Origin: Thuidium tamariscinum
Lineage: Eukaryota; Streptophyta; Bryopsida; Hypnales; Thuidiaceae
Assembly (NCBI GenBank): GCA_947034885.2
Contig: OX344751.2
Span: 1,426,001 to 1,490,000 of the forward strand
Length of the DNA: 64,000 nt
Direction: 5' to 3'
This document shows positions 12,159-22,560 of this stretch, in pieces. How positions within the stretch are numbered: position 1 is the first letter of the stretch; every line of letters starts with the position of its first letter. The notes beneath the pieces are model-generated. The model saw only the letters and a program-made list of their open reading frames with translations. It was not told the origin of the DNA and did not search any database. Made by a program: the position numbers and the translations under genes.

Positions 12159-12191
12159 CCCAGTTTGATTGAAAGGAAAATGAGAACTGGG
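12159..12191 (-). promoter_or_regulatory. Conserved 5' leader hairpin, copy A
   Basis: CCCAGTT and AACTGGG, 19 bases apart, can pair in the leader just upstream of the ORF. The same pairing is found in B, C and D. Function inferred only from conservation among close paralogues. Confidence 0.35.
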
Positions 12192-12214
12192 GAAGAAGGG
12201 AAGCGGTTCGCACT

Positions 12215-12380
12215 CTTGAATTTCAGAAATTGGTGTCACATGCATTACTAGGCTAAATCAGTTAACAGGGATAAGGTGTCCATGCTCCAGAAAAATTTCC
12301 AAACTGATCAGCGCAGACTGAGGTCGTCTGCCATGCCTCGTAGCCAGAAACTTCACTTTCAGGATACCAAGTCAGTCTAA
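12215..12380 (+). repeat. Distal upstream flank of copy A, shared with copy D
   Basis: Matches the reverse complement of about 57,000-57,168 upstream of gene D ('ttggtgtcacatgcatta', 'gataaggtgt', 'gaggtcgtctgc', 'gtagccagaaac'). In D about 600 bp including the TATA box lie between this block and the leader. In A they are absent and the block abuts the leader directly. Confidence 0.7.
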
Positions 12381-12518
12381 GAAATTGAGAAATTGTACTC
12401 GAGAATGTTTGATTCTTCCGCAAACCACGTACAACATCCCGAAGCGCCTCCTCGTCTCGACCGCTGCGTACTTCGTAACTTGACCGGGGAAGAAATTGAG
12501 CAGATGCTCAGGAATTAA
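12381..12518 (+). pseudogene. Divergently oriented exon-like ORF upstream of copy A
   Basis: The plus-strand frame from 12,381 to TAA at 12,516-12,518 contains RLDRCVLRNLTGEEIEQML. Gene D has the counterpart PLDRYVIRNLTEEEIERMV on the opposite strand at 56,861 onward, in the same head-to-head arrangement with the ankyrin gene. In D the frame ends at a GTAAGT donor-like site; here that site is altered (GAATTAAG), suggesting decay. Family not recognised. Confidence 0.35.
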
Positions 12519-13079
12519 GTCAAAGGAAAGGTCAATAAGTGATAGGAAAGGTGGAGTTTGCTGATAATCAGGGTTGAAAAATAGAACAGCGAACTTACTT
12601 CGAAATCCCTTCGTCTCTGAAATTTTGAGTTTTTTTAAGTAGAGGAACATTTTCGATTTCGATGAGGGCTCTTTGCATGCTTGGATCAGACTGGAGGTGA
12701 AGCTCCGGGCATCAAGCTGTAAGGTCCGGTCCAAGGCTCCAAGCCACATCATGTTTCTAGATGTCAGTGAATGAGTTCTCCAAATAAAATAATCATTGTC
12801 CTACTAATATTTGGAATTAAGCGGCATGTGGCGACCAATGAATGAGGCTAGCCACAAGGACAAATTTTGGAATAGGAGAGATGAGGAGGCAAGTCGAGGA
12901 AACTTTTAGATATACACAAAATCAAGTTTGTGGGAAGGAGAGTGTATTTGCAAAATCCTAAAATCAAGGAGGGAATAGAGCTCTATATTGTACCTCTAAT
13001 AGACAATTTTGGCATGGGATCACCCTTTAGCCTAATACAAGACTCAATCTAGACATTTATGCAAACAACCTTCAATGGA
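12519..13079. other. Intergenic, no gene seen
   Basis: A 126-codon minus-strand frame (12,372-12,752) overlaps the exon-like ORF above on the other strand and has no supporting features. Beyond 12,780 the DNA is AT-rich without recognised elements. Confidence 0.35.
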
Positions 13080-13844
13080 GATAGTATGTGTAGAGCCAAT
13101 GAGTCTTCAATCACCAATGAAAGCTGAGATGAATTTCATTCAAGATGACACTAAAAGATGAAAATGAATTTCATTCCTTAATTAAGAAATTGTTATGAGG
13201 TTACTTTTTACCATTGGAAGATCAAAGTAAAAGAACATAAGTGAGTGACCAGGCAAGTTTTGTTGTACAATATGCAAGATTACATCCAACACTGAAAAAA
13301 TGCAGCTATTTGCTACAACTTTCCTTACAATTTTTTTTCTAAAAGGGAAAAAATAGTGGTGTCCGATTATAGTCTAATAAAATATCTCTATAAGCTCAAG
13401 CTATTTTCTCACTACAAAGATTTATGTTGCAAAAAAGAATCTCTTGAGGACTTGCATAGTTGCATGGGCCAAAGTGATTATGTTGAAAGTTGGCATTAGG
13501 AAAAAAATGAGTACTAAAAGTGGCAACAAGTCCAATATAGCAAGAAAAAAGTAGGAAACATTGGCCAAAAATAATACATTATTATTAAATAAATAAATAA
13601 TTTTATCTTGTTTTTTGGCCAACAAATTTCAAGGCTTCATTAGTATGGGAAAGTTTAATGAAATAACTTTTAAAATAATTTTAAATTAAAAAAAAATTTA
13701 AAAAAATTTAAAAATGCAAATTTTTAAGCCTAATGTGGCATTAGTGAAACCATGTCAAACCATTATTTTCAAGATTACTATTTTTTAAATTTTAATTATT
13801 AAGTTATTATTTTTTAATTTAATATTTTTTTAATATTTTTAAAA

Positions 13845-13882
13845 TGTGACCACTATTCATCTGATGATGAATAGTGGTCACA
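13845..13882. repeat. Perfect 17-bp hairpin
   Basis: TGTGACCACTATTCATC at 13,845-13,861 is followed by the loop TGAT and the exact reverse complement at 13,866-13,882. No T-run or gene context supports a terminator. It may be the centre of a small foldback insertion. Confidence 0.7.
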
Positions 13883-14355
13883 ATTGTTTCTTTCAGGGGT
13901 TGTGAAGTCCATTGGGGGAAGTCCTCAAAAAAAGTAACCCCTCTGAAGGTTGATTTTCTTCCTAATGTAAAATTACTTTTTATAATAACCCTAAAGGGTG
14001 ATTGCAAAAAACACTTTACATTTTTGGCTCTATAATGTAATTTTTGTATATAGTACTAGCAATAATATAATTGCTACAAAATACTACAAATGTCAATGGG
14101 AGTAAAAAATAGTAGAAAAGGCACTTGTTGACATTTTTACTTTTAGTATTTCCAAAAAAATTTAAGTTCTATAAAATGTTCATTTTATTAGAGAAGATTG
14201 CACTAACATTTCACCAGTGATTCCAAAACTAGCTAAATTTTGCTCAATTTCTACTTAATTTTTTCATGCCCTTAATAAAAATTCAAAAGAATCTTCTAAA
14301 AATGAAACTTTGGCTAAAAACCCTAAATACTTTCTAAGATTGCTACATTACACCA

Positions 14356-14645
14356 GGGTTGTCATAATGGGCGAGTTAGGGTCACCGGACATCCCGGACG
14401 GACGAGCAAACCGGACCGGACGGACCGGACGGCTTTATTTTAGGGTTGACACATCACCTCATAAACCCTGACGATCGTGTCCCCGCCCTGCATGTTCTGA
14501 AATCCACATGGCAGCCACGTGACCTATTTTTCCATTATCAAAAAGTCAACTATGTGTTGACTCTACCGGACAGGCGAGAGCTCTACCGGACGTCCCGGAC
14601 GGACGGACGGGCGAACCGGACATCCGCCCGGTATGATAACCATAT
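14356..14645. mobile_element. T4 GC-rich CGGAC-repeat element
   Basis: About 290 bp of conspicuously GC-rich DNA flanked by an exact 9-bp direct repeat ATTACACCA (14,347-14,355 and 14,646-14,654). Ends GGTTGTCATAATGGGCG and CGCCCGGTATGATAACC are imperfect inverted repeats near the boundaries. Inside are clustered CCGGACGGAC repeats at both sides (14,385-14,432 and 14,565-14,630). A 9-bp target duplication would fit a Mutator-like mobilisation (inference). Confidence 0.65.
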
Positions 14646-14683
14646 ATTACACCAAATAATTCTTACAGGAAATTTTTTCATTA

Positions 14684-14966
14684 GAGGGGATTTGAGGGCT
14701 CCAAAGGGCCGTTTTCATAATTGTTCCTGAAATTGGTCTAGGCACCTACTGGTTGCTGTTAAGACAACATTTCCCAATAATAAAATATAAAAAAACAAAA
14801 ATTGGAGGGGATCCTGAAATATGAAAAAAATCCCCCCCCCAAAAAAATTTAATGATGTGGCACTCTCTCGGCCACATAAGATTCATACAAAATTGAGTTT
14901 CCACGATAGTTTCCTCATTTTTTGACTGTGGGAACTCGTGGGCTCTTAAAGCCCTCAAATCTCCCC
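14684..14966. mobile_element. T2 small TIR element
   Basis: Near-perfect inverted ends GAGGGGATTTGAGGGCT and AGCCCTCAAATCTCCCC, flanked by TA on both sides (14,682-14,683 and 14,967-14,968). 283 bp, no ORF. It is the best-preserved T2 copy for defining the family ends. Confidence 0.75.
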
Positions 14967-16592
14967 TAACACTTCTTTGTAGCCTTTTCGCAAATGAAGG
15001 TCACTTTGACCCTATTTGTGCACCCAACATGTTGCTATTTTCATAAAGACTTATGGTCAATCGTCATAATAATTGTAGACCTCCAACATGTTCAACTTGT
15101 GACTTTAAATTTGCATTTTTGGGTCAAAAATAGGACTAAAATCCTCCCAAGTGGCCAAGCTAGACACCCCATTGAGAACAAGTTAAAAAAATATATTAAT
15201 TTGAAAAACATTGAAAAAATTACAAAATATTTGCAACTACTACTTGTACCTTCACTCCAAATTTCTTACCAAAAAGGCACATGACAAAAAATTTATGAGA
15301 AAAAAGTCACTTGTCCAAGGACAAAAAAACAAGAAATAGGACAAGTGGTTCTTGCAATTGCCCTAGAACCATTGAACCAACTACTAGCATCCTAAAAAAA
15401 TCCCTTTGGTATTTGAGTTATTTGAAGTTCCCTTTACTTTGGGCATGACTTTTTTTGAAGTTGAGAAGGCAACTATAGTTGAAGAGTCAAACTTTTTTGC
15501 AAGACACTTATGTCAAATGACTTCAAAAGTGTGGACCAAACTTTTTTAGGCACCATTTTGATGGAAAAATAAGTTTCATACCCACTTTTATTTTGACTTT
15601 TTAAACTCAACCGACTTTTTCACAAAACTCATGGATTTAAACCCCGGTTTAGGGTACTTTACGAGTAACTCAATTGTCCTATGACATTCTTATGGCTTTT
15701 GTGTATGAATATAACCCCTAAATGGCCAAGGCCTTTCTTGAGCTTCTAGAAGTTTGCTCTAAATTGAACAAAAAACCAACTTATTGCTAAGTTTTATCAA
15801 TATTTTTGAAATGCAATCATGCAAATCCAAACTACACATGCTAGAGATCACTTAAGAAAAAACACACAAAAATATCACTTATAGATTGAAAGATTATAAT
15901 GTTTGATTATGAGGGTGTTAAAACTACAAAAGAGACTTGAAGTCTTTTGATCTTCTCTTAACATGTCAATCTAAAAAGTAGGTCACTAAAAAAATACAAG
16001 GTTAAAGTGCCTAACATGCATAACTCCAATCAATCTATGGCTTTTCAAAATTTACTCAACAATTTTTTAAATGAATTTTTAATGTGGTTTTTCCTTCAAG
16101 ATCTAATGTAAGTGAGGCTCATTTACAAAAGCCCTCAATATTGTGGAAAGTCAAGATTGCAATGAACACCCTTGCATAGAATCTTGAATACAAAAATCAT
16201 AATCAATCATTTCCAACATTGGATTTTTGATGCTTAAACTAGACTTCAAAAAGAAGTTTTCAAAATTGTAAACTACTAAAAATAGCAATTTGGTTTGGTT
16301 TTATATAACTTCAAACTTTTGGTGCCTTTTGCATTTAAAGGTTAAATACCACCCTTACCTTATTATCCTTCATAATGACTAACCAACCTTCTACCTTAAA
16401 AATCTAGACGTGGTTGATATTACTTTTTATTTTTAATTAGTTAACATGATGGTGGATATGAAGATATGATATATAGGCCATGGTGGATATACATACATGA
16501 ATACTAGGAATCAGATACAATTTTAGTGGATATGATTATTTTTTCTTAAAGATATACATATGTGGAGATATGAGAATAGATATACATGTAGA

Positions 16593-17307
16593 GGGTGATT
16601 GCAAGAAAAACCTGTACTATTTGTTGTGTTTATATGATTTTTATGGGAGTATTTTAAAATTAGAAAAATAATTTTTAAATTCTTTTATAAATATGACAAA
16701 TGTATACACCTTTAAGACAAAGACTACACCAAAGGAATGTATAGGAAAATTCTCTAAGTAGGAGAACCAGAAAAGTGCCAAATCTCAAGAAAATACATAC
16801 CTTGATGTTTTAATTAGAAGAAAGTAAGAATTTAAAAAAAATTTAAATAATCCATTTTCAATAATTTTATGGAGATGGCCATTCACCATAAAACTCACCA
16901 AAATCATTTTTACAGGTTTCAAATGGAAGCACAAAGAGGTTCACTTTGTGCACTTCTACACCACATAAAAATAATTATTTTAAAAATTACTTGTGACCAT
17001 TAGCTACAAGTCTACTAGAAGACTGTTTCCTCCAAATTTCAGCTCAAATTTTGTTTTTTTGGGTGCTATTAATACAGTTCTAAAAAACTCCAAATTGGCA
17101 AGTGTGATATTAAATTAGGCTCTATTTTTGGATAGTTAAATATTTTCTTAAATTATATAAAAATTGCACAAGGTGTATAACAACCATGAGTACCTTTTTT
17201 GAAAATATTGAGCCATTTAGAGCCAAAATACCAAAGTTATGGCCAAAAAATAGATCAATTCACATTGTGTGACACAAAATGGTACAATGTGTTTTTTGCA
17301 ATCACCC
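16593..17307 (+). mobile_element. T1 TIR element, copy with TAGA duplication
   Basis: Left end GGGTGATTGCAAGAAAAAC and right end GTGTTTTTTGCAATCACCC, flanked by the exact 4-bp direct repeat TAGA (16,589-16,592 and 17,308-17,311). 715 bp. Internal 'aagtgccaaatctcaagaaa' and 'ttatggccaaaaaatagatc' match copies at 9,771 and 60,449. No coding capacity. Confidence 0.85.
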
Positions 17308-17805
17308 TAGATCAACATTCTATATCATTCGTCATTGTTGCATTCACATGTAGCATATATAAAAATTTTGGTCTTCATGAAATCACAATAAATTTAGTTT
17401 GAAGATCAACTTTGATTGGTGTTTTTGAGCACGTAGAATAAATATGTGCTCAAAAACACTAACTACACCATTGATGGACAAAATAAATTTTTGTAGGATT
17501 TAGAGTGAGATTGGTAAGGTAGGAGGTTCATAAGGCCACTAGGCTCTAAAAGCCTTCTCTGACACATTGGAGCATATTGCTTTCTTCAATGCACAAATTG
17601 CATTTGTCTTAAAGTGATGCAAACTTCAAATTTCATTAATAATTGACATTGAAAAAGTTTCAAAAATTATGAAACAACTTGAATTTGATCCTAATTCCAT
17701 TTCTTCCAATAATTTCTAGTTCTTTTGTGTCTAAATTGACAAGCTTCCAATTCAAGACAATCCTCCCAAAATTAGCATGCAAAAGGAGTGCCTAATAGGT
17801 CAATA

Positions 17806-18100
17806 GATGAAATTTCAGGCATCTAGAAGGCTGATTCAGGTCTATTCTTGAAACTGTCCCTGAAACTATTGATTGTTGTCAGACCAACAATTACCAAAAA
17901 ATTAAAAATTAAAATTTTTTCTTGTCTTGAAATGCAAATTTTTTCTTAATTAATTAGTGACATGGCAAACTCTTTACCACATCACATTTCTACATTTTTG
18001 TGTTCTTGTTGCAGTTCGTACGTTTTTGCATTCCTGTAACAATTTCTTTGTTCCTACAATCTAGAAACTTGCAGTCTTCCAGAGGCCTCAAATTTCATCT
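17806..18100. mobile_element. T2 element inserted in duplication B
   Basis: Left end GATGAAATTTCAGGC after TA; right end GGCCTCAAATTTCATCT. The interior resembles 1,075-1,327 ('ttgaaatgcaaa', 'atggcaaactctttaccacatc'). Duplication C reads straight through the corresponding place (about 32,270-32,285), so this is an insertion in B. Confidence 0.6.
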
Positions 18101-20140
18101 CACATGTTTTGCAAAAATGAGTTCAATTTGGGAGCTCTTCAAGCCAATGAGCCATTGTCTTGAACTTTGCCTGATTTGGTTGGTCTTTGCTCAGCGTACA
18201 GCTCTCAGTATTCTCAAAAGATGTTGTGTGAGTCCTACTCAAGAATAAATGTTATGTTATGTTCCTTCTTGAGGGTTTTCTGAACTGGCGCGACGAGGAA
18301 TCCCTGACGCTATGGTTTGCAAAGTTGAGCTCGATTTGAGAGCTCTTCAAGCCAATGATGAGCCATTGGCTTCAGAATAGTTTGTAGAATTCTCAACAGT
18401 TGCCATGACAGTTCTACTCAGGAATGATTCTTATGTAAATTGCACCATCAATTCTTACAATGCAGGGTAATTGATCAATTGATTGATTGGGAAGTTAAAT
18501 TCATGTTGTGGTGAGGAGCTCACATTCTTGAGTGATCAGGGAAATAGAGTCTTTCTTTTGACACGGTGACTTGGCGTTTTTGAGGCAGCGAATTGAGAAC
18601 AAGGGAAGGGATTACGGCGCCTACATGCGAGCCGGCGACTTCCGTTGGTGGATCAGAGAGACAGGTGCTTCTCTCTACAATTCTAGGGTGCCGAAATCGT
18701 TGACAGCTCATACTGCTTGTGCTAATTTAGAAGTGGCTGCTTGAAAATCGTGGCTACGGTTGTTTTATACGGGGTTTTATAGCACAATACCAATATCAAA
18801 TTTGATGTGCGGTTTTGGGGTCTGGAACGGTCAATCTTCAGTCGTTCTTCGTCTCTCTTCTCAGCCATCAATCCGCTACGCTATGTTACAGTTGGCCTTC
18901 ATAAGAATGCGATTTCCTAATCATGCTCCAAATCTCTACTAGTGGCTCTTACTTTAGAGAAAATACAATTGAGTAGAATCGAATTCGGAAGCAAACCTAC
19001 AAATTGCGGAGCAAGAATCACCAACTTTGAGATTTGCTTTGTCACTGAGTGTATTTGCCCGTGATTTTGTACTCCTAATCAAGCAAAAGACACCGTCTTA
19101 CCACGAAGCATTCAGACCATAATGAGCAGTTGAAAGTCCAGTGCAAATATGACAACCAATTAAAACGATAACTAATTACAACAGAACCAATTAATTTTCT
19201 TAAAACGAGATCCAACTAACTAGGTTAAATTAACGAGATCTAATCATTATTTTTGCTCGATTTTGTGTCAAATCTTTTGAGTGAAAGCTTGTTGAAAAGT
19301 TACAAATGACGTGCTTCTGTTGAGTTATTACCCTCGTTATGATATAGGTGTTAAGATTGCGGCTCACAGGCTTTTTCACATCACATCAACAAATACATAC
19401 CCTGGGATTGAATTAGATCTACAGTAGGCCTAAATAAAATTCCGGTGGAAACGACCGGAAAGTACAACAGGTAATTTTCACTCAGTACGCATCTCCAGGG
19501 GCATCGAACACACCCATTACTCTGCATGACCTTCACCTTCTCATAATAAGAAGGAATGGCTCCGTCACTGACAGACGGACATATGATTGCCAAAGCTCTC
19601 TCCTTCCTCAGTTTACAGCCCCAGCAGCATTGGTCGGATGCCTTCGTTTTATCCTAAATTTTCAAGCACTCCTCAAGTATTGTCTAGTTTGCCAGGCATG
19701 AAAAATTGAACGACTTGTAACAACAGTCCATCTTCGGATGCATCTGAACTCTGACTCCAGCACACACTGTAACAAACTCACTGTTGGTAAATCCCTGGAT
19801 AATACTCAAGATTATAGCCTGCTCTAAGACCAATTACACCGTAAAGTACCCAAAACACACATGGAATGGATTCAGAGTATGTGCCACGAAACTGCACACC
19901 ATAGAAATCACTAGAACTAAGAGCCGGTGAGGAAGAACTGCCACTAATCATTGGATGTCTTAACTAAACCACTATACAAAGCATCTGTTACGTCTTGGTT
20001 TCATCTTCATGCACTGTGAAAGATGACTACGGCACAATCATCAAATGACTATGCTCAAATAATAACAACAATGGCTTTCTTGTACTACGATTGCAATATC
20101 TAACTTTCTTGAGCACTGACCAAAAACTATCTAAATTCAG

Positions 20141-21394
20141 TTAGAGACAGCATTTCTCCGTTTCTTTAAAGACAGCGAAAGATATCCCAAAATAGATACC
20201 AATATTCAACCCCATCGCCACAACAAAAAACAACGCCACCGTCCATTTCTTCACCTTCACCTTCACTTTCGGCAGCACAATATGCCGCAACACAATTGCC
20301 AAAACGATGATCGGCAGAAGAAACACAACATAGTACAAAACAATTTTCACAGTCCCTTCACTCACAGCAGTAGTCGCCACCACAAAGCCCCCAATTTGCG
20401 ACGCCCACAACAGGAAGCAGATCGACACGAAGAGCGAGATCGATGCACGAAACACCGAGCTTCGCAACTGCTGCACCTCTCGTTTCAAACTCGCACCAGT
20501 GGAAGGAATCACGGCCGTGGTGCCCATCACCAAAGAAACAATGGAAGACGAAAATGAAAACGCCGTGAATATCAAAAACCAACCCACGTTCACCCGGTAA
20601 TAGCCGTCCCTATATTCTTGAGCTCCAGCACCAAGTGACGAGTGTGTTGAAGTCTCTTGATCTGGAGGATCCAGCAAACATCCGAATGTTACTGTCGCCA
20701 CAAGTGCGGCGCCCACGAGGATGGCGTTCACAGAATTCGCACTCTTCTGCCGCTCCAGCTGCAACCACTTCACGTCCCACGACTCCAGAATATCCACCAA
20801 CTTCAGGTGTCGCCGACGTTTTGCTATGTCCAAAGCCGTGGTGCCTTGCCAACTGGTGGCGTGGATGTTCACGGGAAGCTCCTGACATGCGAATTCTTGG
20901 AGGATCAGTTTCACGATGGCGATGTTGCCTGACACCGCAGCGAGATGGAGTGGAGTGAATCCATCGCAGTCTTGGCCTTCTTCGTCTTGCTGACTGCCAC
21001 TGCCACTGCTGCCACAAGCTGCGATAATCCTTGTGTGTGAGGACTTTGCTAAGATTCTCACAACGTCCTCGTGCTCTGCTCGGACCGCTAAGTGCAAGGG
21101 CGTGTATCCGAAGCGGTCTCGTGCGTTCACAATCTGGGATGAAACCTCGGGTGTGGACAATATAAGGCTCACAATCTCGATCCTTCCGTGTAGAGCAGCC
21201 ATGTGCAGAGCGCTTCTGTCTTCGTAGACGTCAACCCCAGCTGTGACACCCAAAGAATGCTTCCCCATTTCGTCTTGAAACGCAGCCAAATCTCCACTCA
21301 TTGCAAGCTCCAGATACTCCTTAACGGGATTCGAAGTCTCCCCAGAAGCCCCAGGGAGAATCGTCACGACACCCATCTCCAGGTCGGGCTCCAT
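20141..21394 (-). CDS. Ankyrin-repeat/PGG-like membrane protein, copy B
   Basis: 417 residues from the ATG at 21,394 in strong context (GTGATGG). Single uninterrupted frame, so apparently intronless in this region. Four ankyrin repeats occupy roughly residues 57-205. A PGG-like span (SANSVNAILVGAALVATVTF) and four more hydrophobic segments follow, the last around FFVVAMGLNIGIYFGISF, with a short tail ending KETEKCCL. The plan is that of plant ACD6/ITN1-like proteins at the plasma membrane or ER (family knowledge). The loop between spans 1 and 2 is shorter than in A and C and differs in sequence, whereas the ankyrin block is nearly identical. TATA-like sequence and leader hairpin lie upstream. 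Confidence 0.92.
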   Translation of the reverse strand: MEPDLEMGVVTILPGASGETSNPVKEYLELAMSGDLAAFQDEMGKHSLGVTAGVDVYEDRSALHMAALHGRIEIVSLILSTPEVSSQIVNARDRFGYTPLHLAVRAEHEDVVRILAKSSHTRIIAACGSSGSGSQQDEEGQDCDGFTPLHLAAVSGNIAIVKLILQEFACQELPVNIHATSWQGTTALDIAKRRRHLKLVDILESWDVKWLQLERQKSANSVNAILVGAALVATVTFGCLLDPPDQETSTHSSLGAGAQEYRDGYYRVNVGWFLIFTAFSFSSSIVSLVMGTTAVIPSTGASLKREVQQLRSSVFRASISLFVSICFLLWASQIGGFVVATTAVSEGTVKIVLYYVVFLLPIIVLAIVLRHIVLPKVKVKVKKWTVALFFVVAMGLNIGIYFGISFAVFKETEKCCL

Positions 21395-21478
21395 CACTCT
21401 CTTCCTCGTCCCGTTCTTGCAATTCGTCCTTGAAACTCTCCAGCGACAAAGCTGCACCTGATCGGTCTTCACTTGTTA

Positions 21479-21511
21479 CCCAGTTTGATTGAAAGGAAAA
21501 TGAGAACTGGG
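21479..21511 (-). promoter_or_regulatory. Conserved 5' leader hairpin, copy B
   Basis: CCCAGTT (21,479-21,485) can pair with AACTGGG (21,505-21,511) upstream of the ORF, as in the paralogues. The intervening loop is also nearly identical. Confidence 0.35.
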
Positions 21512-21612
21512 GGAGAAGGGAAGTGGTCTGCACTTAAGGGTTCTAACAAGTGAAGACTGAAGATGCTCAGCAAATCCCGGGGTTCGTGGAAACAGTCGGT
21601 TGTCGGTAGGAG

Positions 21613-21619
21613 TTGTATA
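21613..21619 (-). promoter_or_regulatory. TATA-like element, copy B
   Basis: TATACAA on the minus strand, aligned with TATAAAA in C and D, about 220 bp upstream of the ATG. Followed by the conserved 'ctcctaccgacaac' stretch. Confidence 0.5.
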
Positions 21620-21756
21620 TGTGGATCTGGTTCAGAATTCGGGGGATTGGGAGACTTTTTCAAAGCCAGGTTCCCGGAATTTCGAGGAAGTCGAGAGTGG
21701 CTCGAAATTTCCAGCTGTGATGTTGCACAGATTCTGGCCTGTGTTTATCGAGACTA

Positions 21757-22071
21757 AGGTAGGAGGTCCATAAAGCGACCATCTAAGCGCTGAAGCTGAA
21801 TTTTGGGGAGGGAAAACATCTTGAAATATTTTTCAATAAATATTTTTTGAAAGACAAGAGGAAATGACATCCTACCCAAGTTGTTTCATATTTTTTTGGA
21901 GCTTTGTGGATTTAGTTATGAAATTTAGAAGTTGAAAGCCATAGGGCTCTAAAAGCGGCCACCTCCTAGAATGTACACAGATTGTAAATTTTGGAATATT
22001 GCAAAAAGCAAAATGTACCTTTCAGTCGTGTTTGATTCTAAATGCCCTATTGGAGTTCAAGCCTCCTACCT
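21757..22071. mobile_element. T6 small TIR element upstream of gene B promoter
   Basis: Left end AGGTAGGAGGTCC and right end GCCTCCTACCT, flanked by TA (21,755-21,756 and 22,072-22,073). 315 bp. Duplication C has the uninterrupted site (about 36,070, 'gatcagcgtgccc'), so this is an insertion specific to B. Interior matches 23,437-23,764. Confidence 0.75.
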
Positions 22072-22560
22072 TAGTGTGCCCTTGCCACAACCAAAATCAA
22101 AGTATATTTTTTCAATTTTACAATTCTTAAAAACTTTGAAATTCAATCATTTTGTCATTGTGAATTAGAATGCTACAAAACAAAGCCCGTACACCCCTCC
22201 TCACCTAGGGCTTTTGGACAGTACCAAGAACATGACGAGGGATGTGTGGTGCTAGAGATTTCAATGTAACAAACAAACAAAACAAATAGCTTGTCTTAAG
22301 GTATAGACTAGTGTGCCCTTTGTTGTTGCTACAATAAAAATAAAAATAAAAATAAAATCTATTTTTTAAATTTTTAATCCATAAAAACTTTGAAATTCAA
22401 TAAGTTTCACACCATTGATCTAAATGCCACAAAACCAAGCTTGTGCACCCCTCCTTGCCAAGGGCTTTCCAATAGTACCAAAAATGTGACTGAAGGGGCA
22501 AACGGTCTAGGAGATCTCAACTTAACAAACAACCTAACCATTAGAGAAATTTTGAGCTCT
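22072..22560 (+). repeat. R2 repeat, two tandem units
   Basis: Two diverged units of roughly 230-250 bp, each with 'aactttgaaattcaat', 'gccacaaaac', 'cacccctcc', 'agggctt' and 'agtacca'. Related units lie at 23,200-23,400, 24,110-24,300 and 36,070-36,430. A short (AAAAT)n tract occurs at 22,330-22,358. No coding signal. Confidence 0.55.

Larger units (their letters stand above)
13996..15363 (+). mobile_element. T1 TIR element with two nested insertions
   Basis: Left end GGGTGATTGCAAAAAACAC, right end GTGGTTCTTGCAATTGCCC. Flanks TAAA and TAGA are a one-mismatch 4-bp duplication. The interior from about 15,080 matches the T1 copies at 30,181 and 38,454 ('tttgcatttttgggtcaaaaa', 'ggccaag'). Removing the T4 insertion (14,356-14,645 plus duplication) and the T2 insertion (14,684-14,966) leaves about 780 bp, close to other T1 copies. 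Confidence 0.65.
13080..17760 (+). repeat. R1 interspersed repeat, copy 2 (nested insertions)
   Basis: Left end matches copy 1 from about 480 ('gagccaatg...tttcattcaagatgacacta'). The middle (15,690-16,080) matches 28,180-28,560, 40,640-41,000 and, inverted, 61,690-62,060 ('agattataatgtttgat'). The right end matches copy 1 at 1,500-1,700. It is interrupted by T1 at 13,996 (itself hosting two elements) and T1 at 16,593. No intact ORF; class unknown. Confidence 0.6.
17740..22330. repeat. Segmental duplication unit B (carries ankyrin gene B)
   Basis: Collinear with 32,225-36,430. Landmarks: 'gcttccaattcaagac', the tandem 'gagctcttcaagccaatga' stretches (18,140 and 18,330), 'tgctccaaatctctactagtgg', 'ggctccgtcactgacagacgg', the gene, and the promoter region. 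Between 18,100 and 20,140 I see no other supported gene; short ORFs there are not conserved as coding. B-specific insertions are T2 at 17,806 and T6 at 21,757. Confidence 0.8.

Noticed and set aside
12372-12752. 126-codon minus-strand ORF
   Set aside because: It overlaps the plus-strand exon-like frame shared with the gene D locus, and has no recognised domain.
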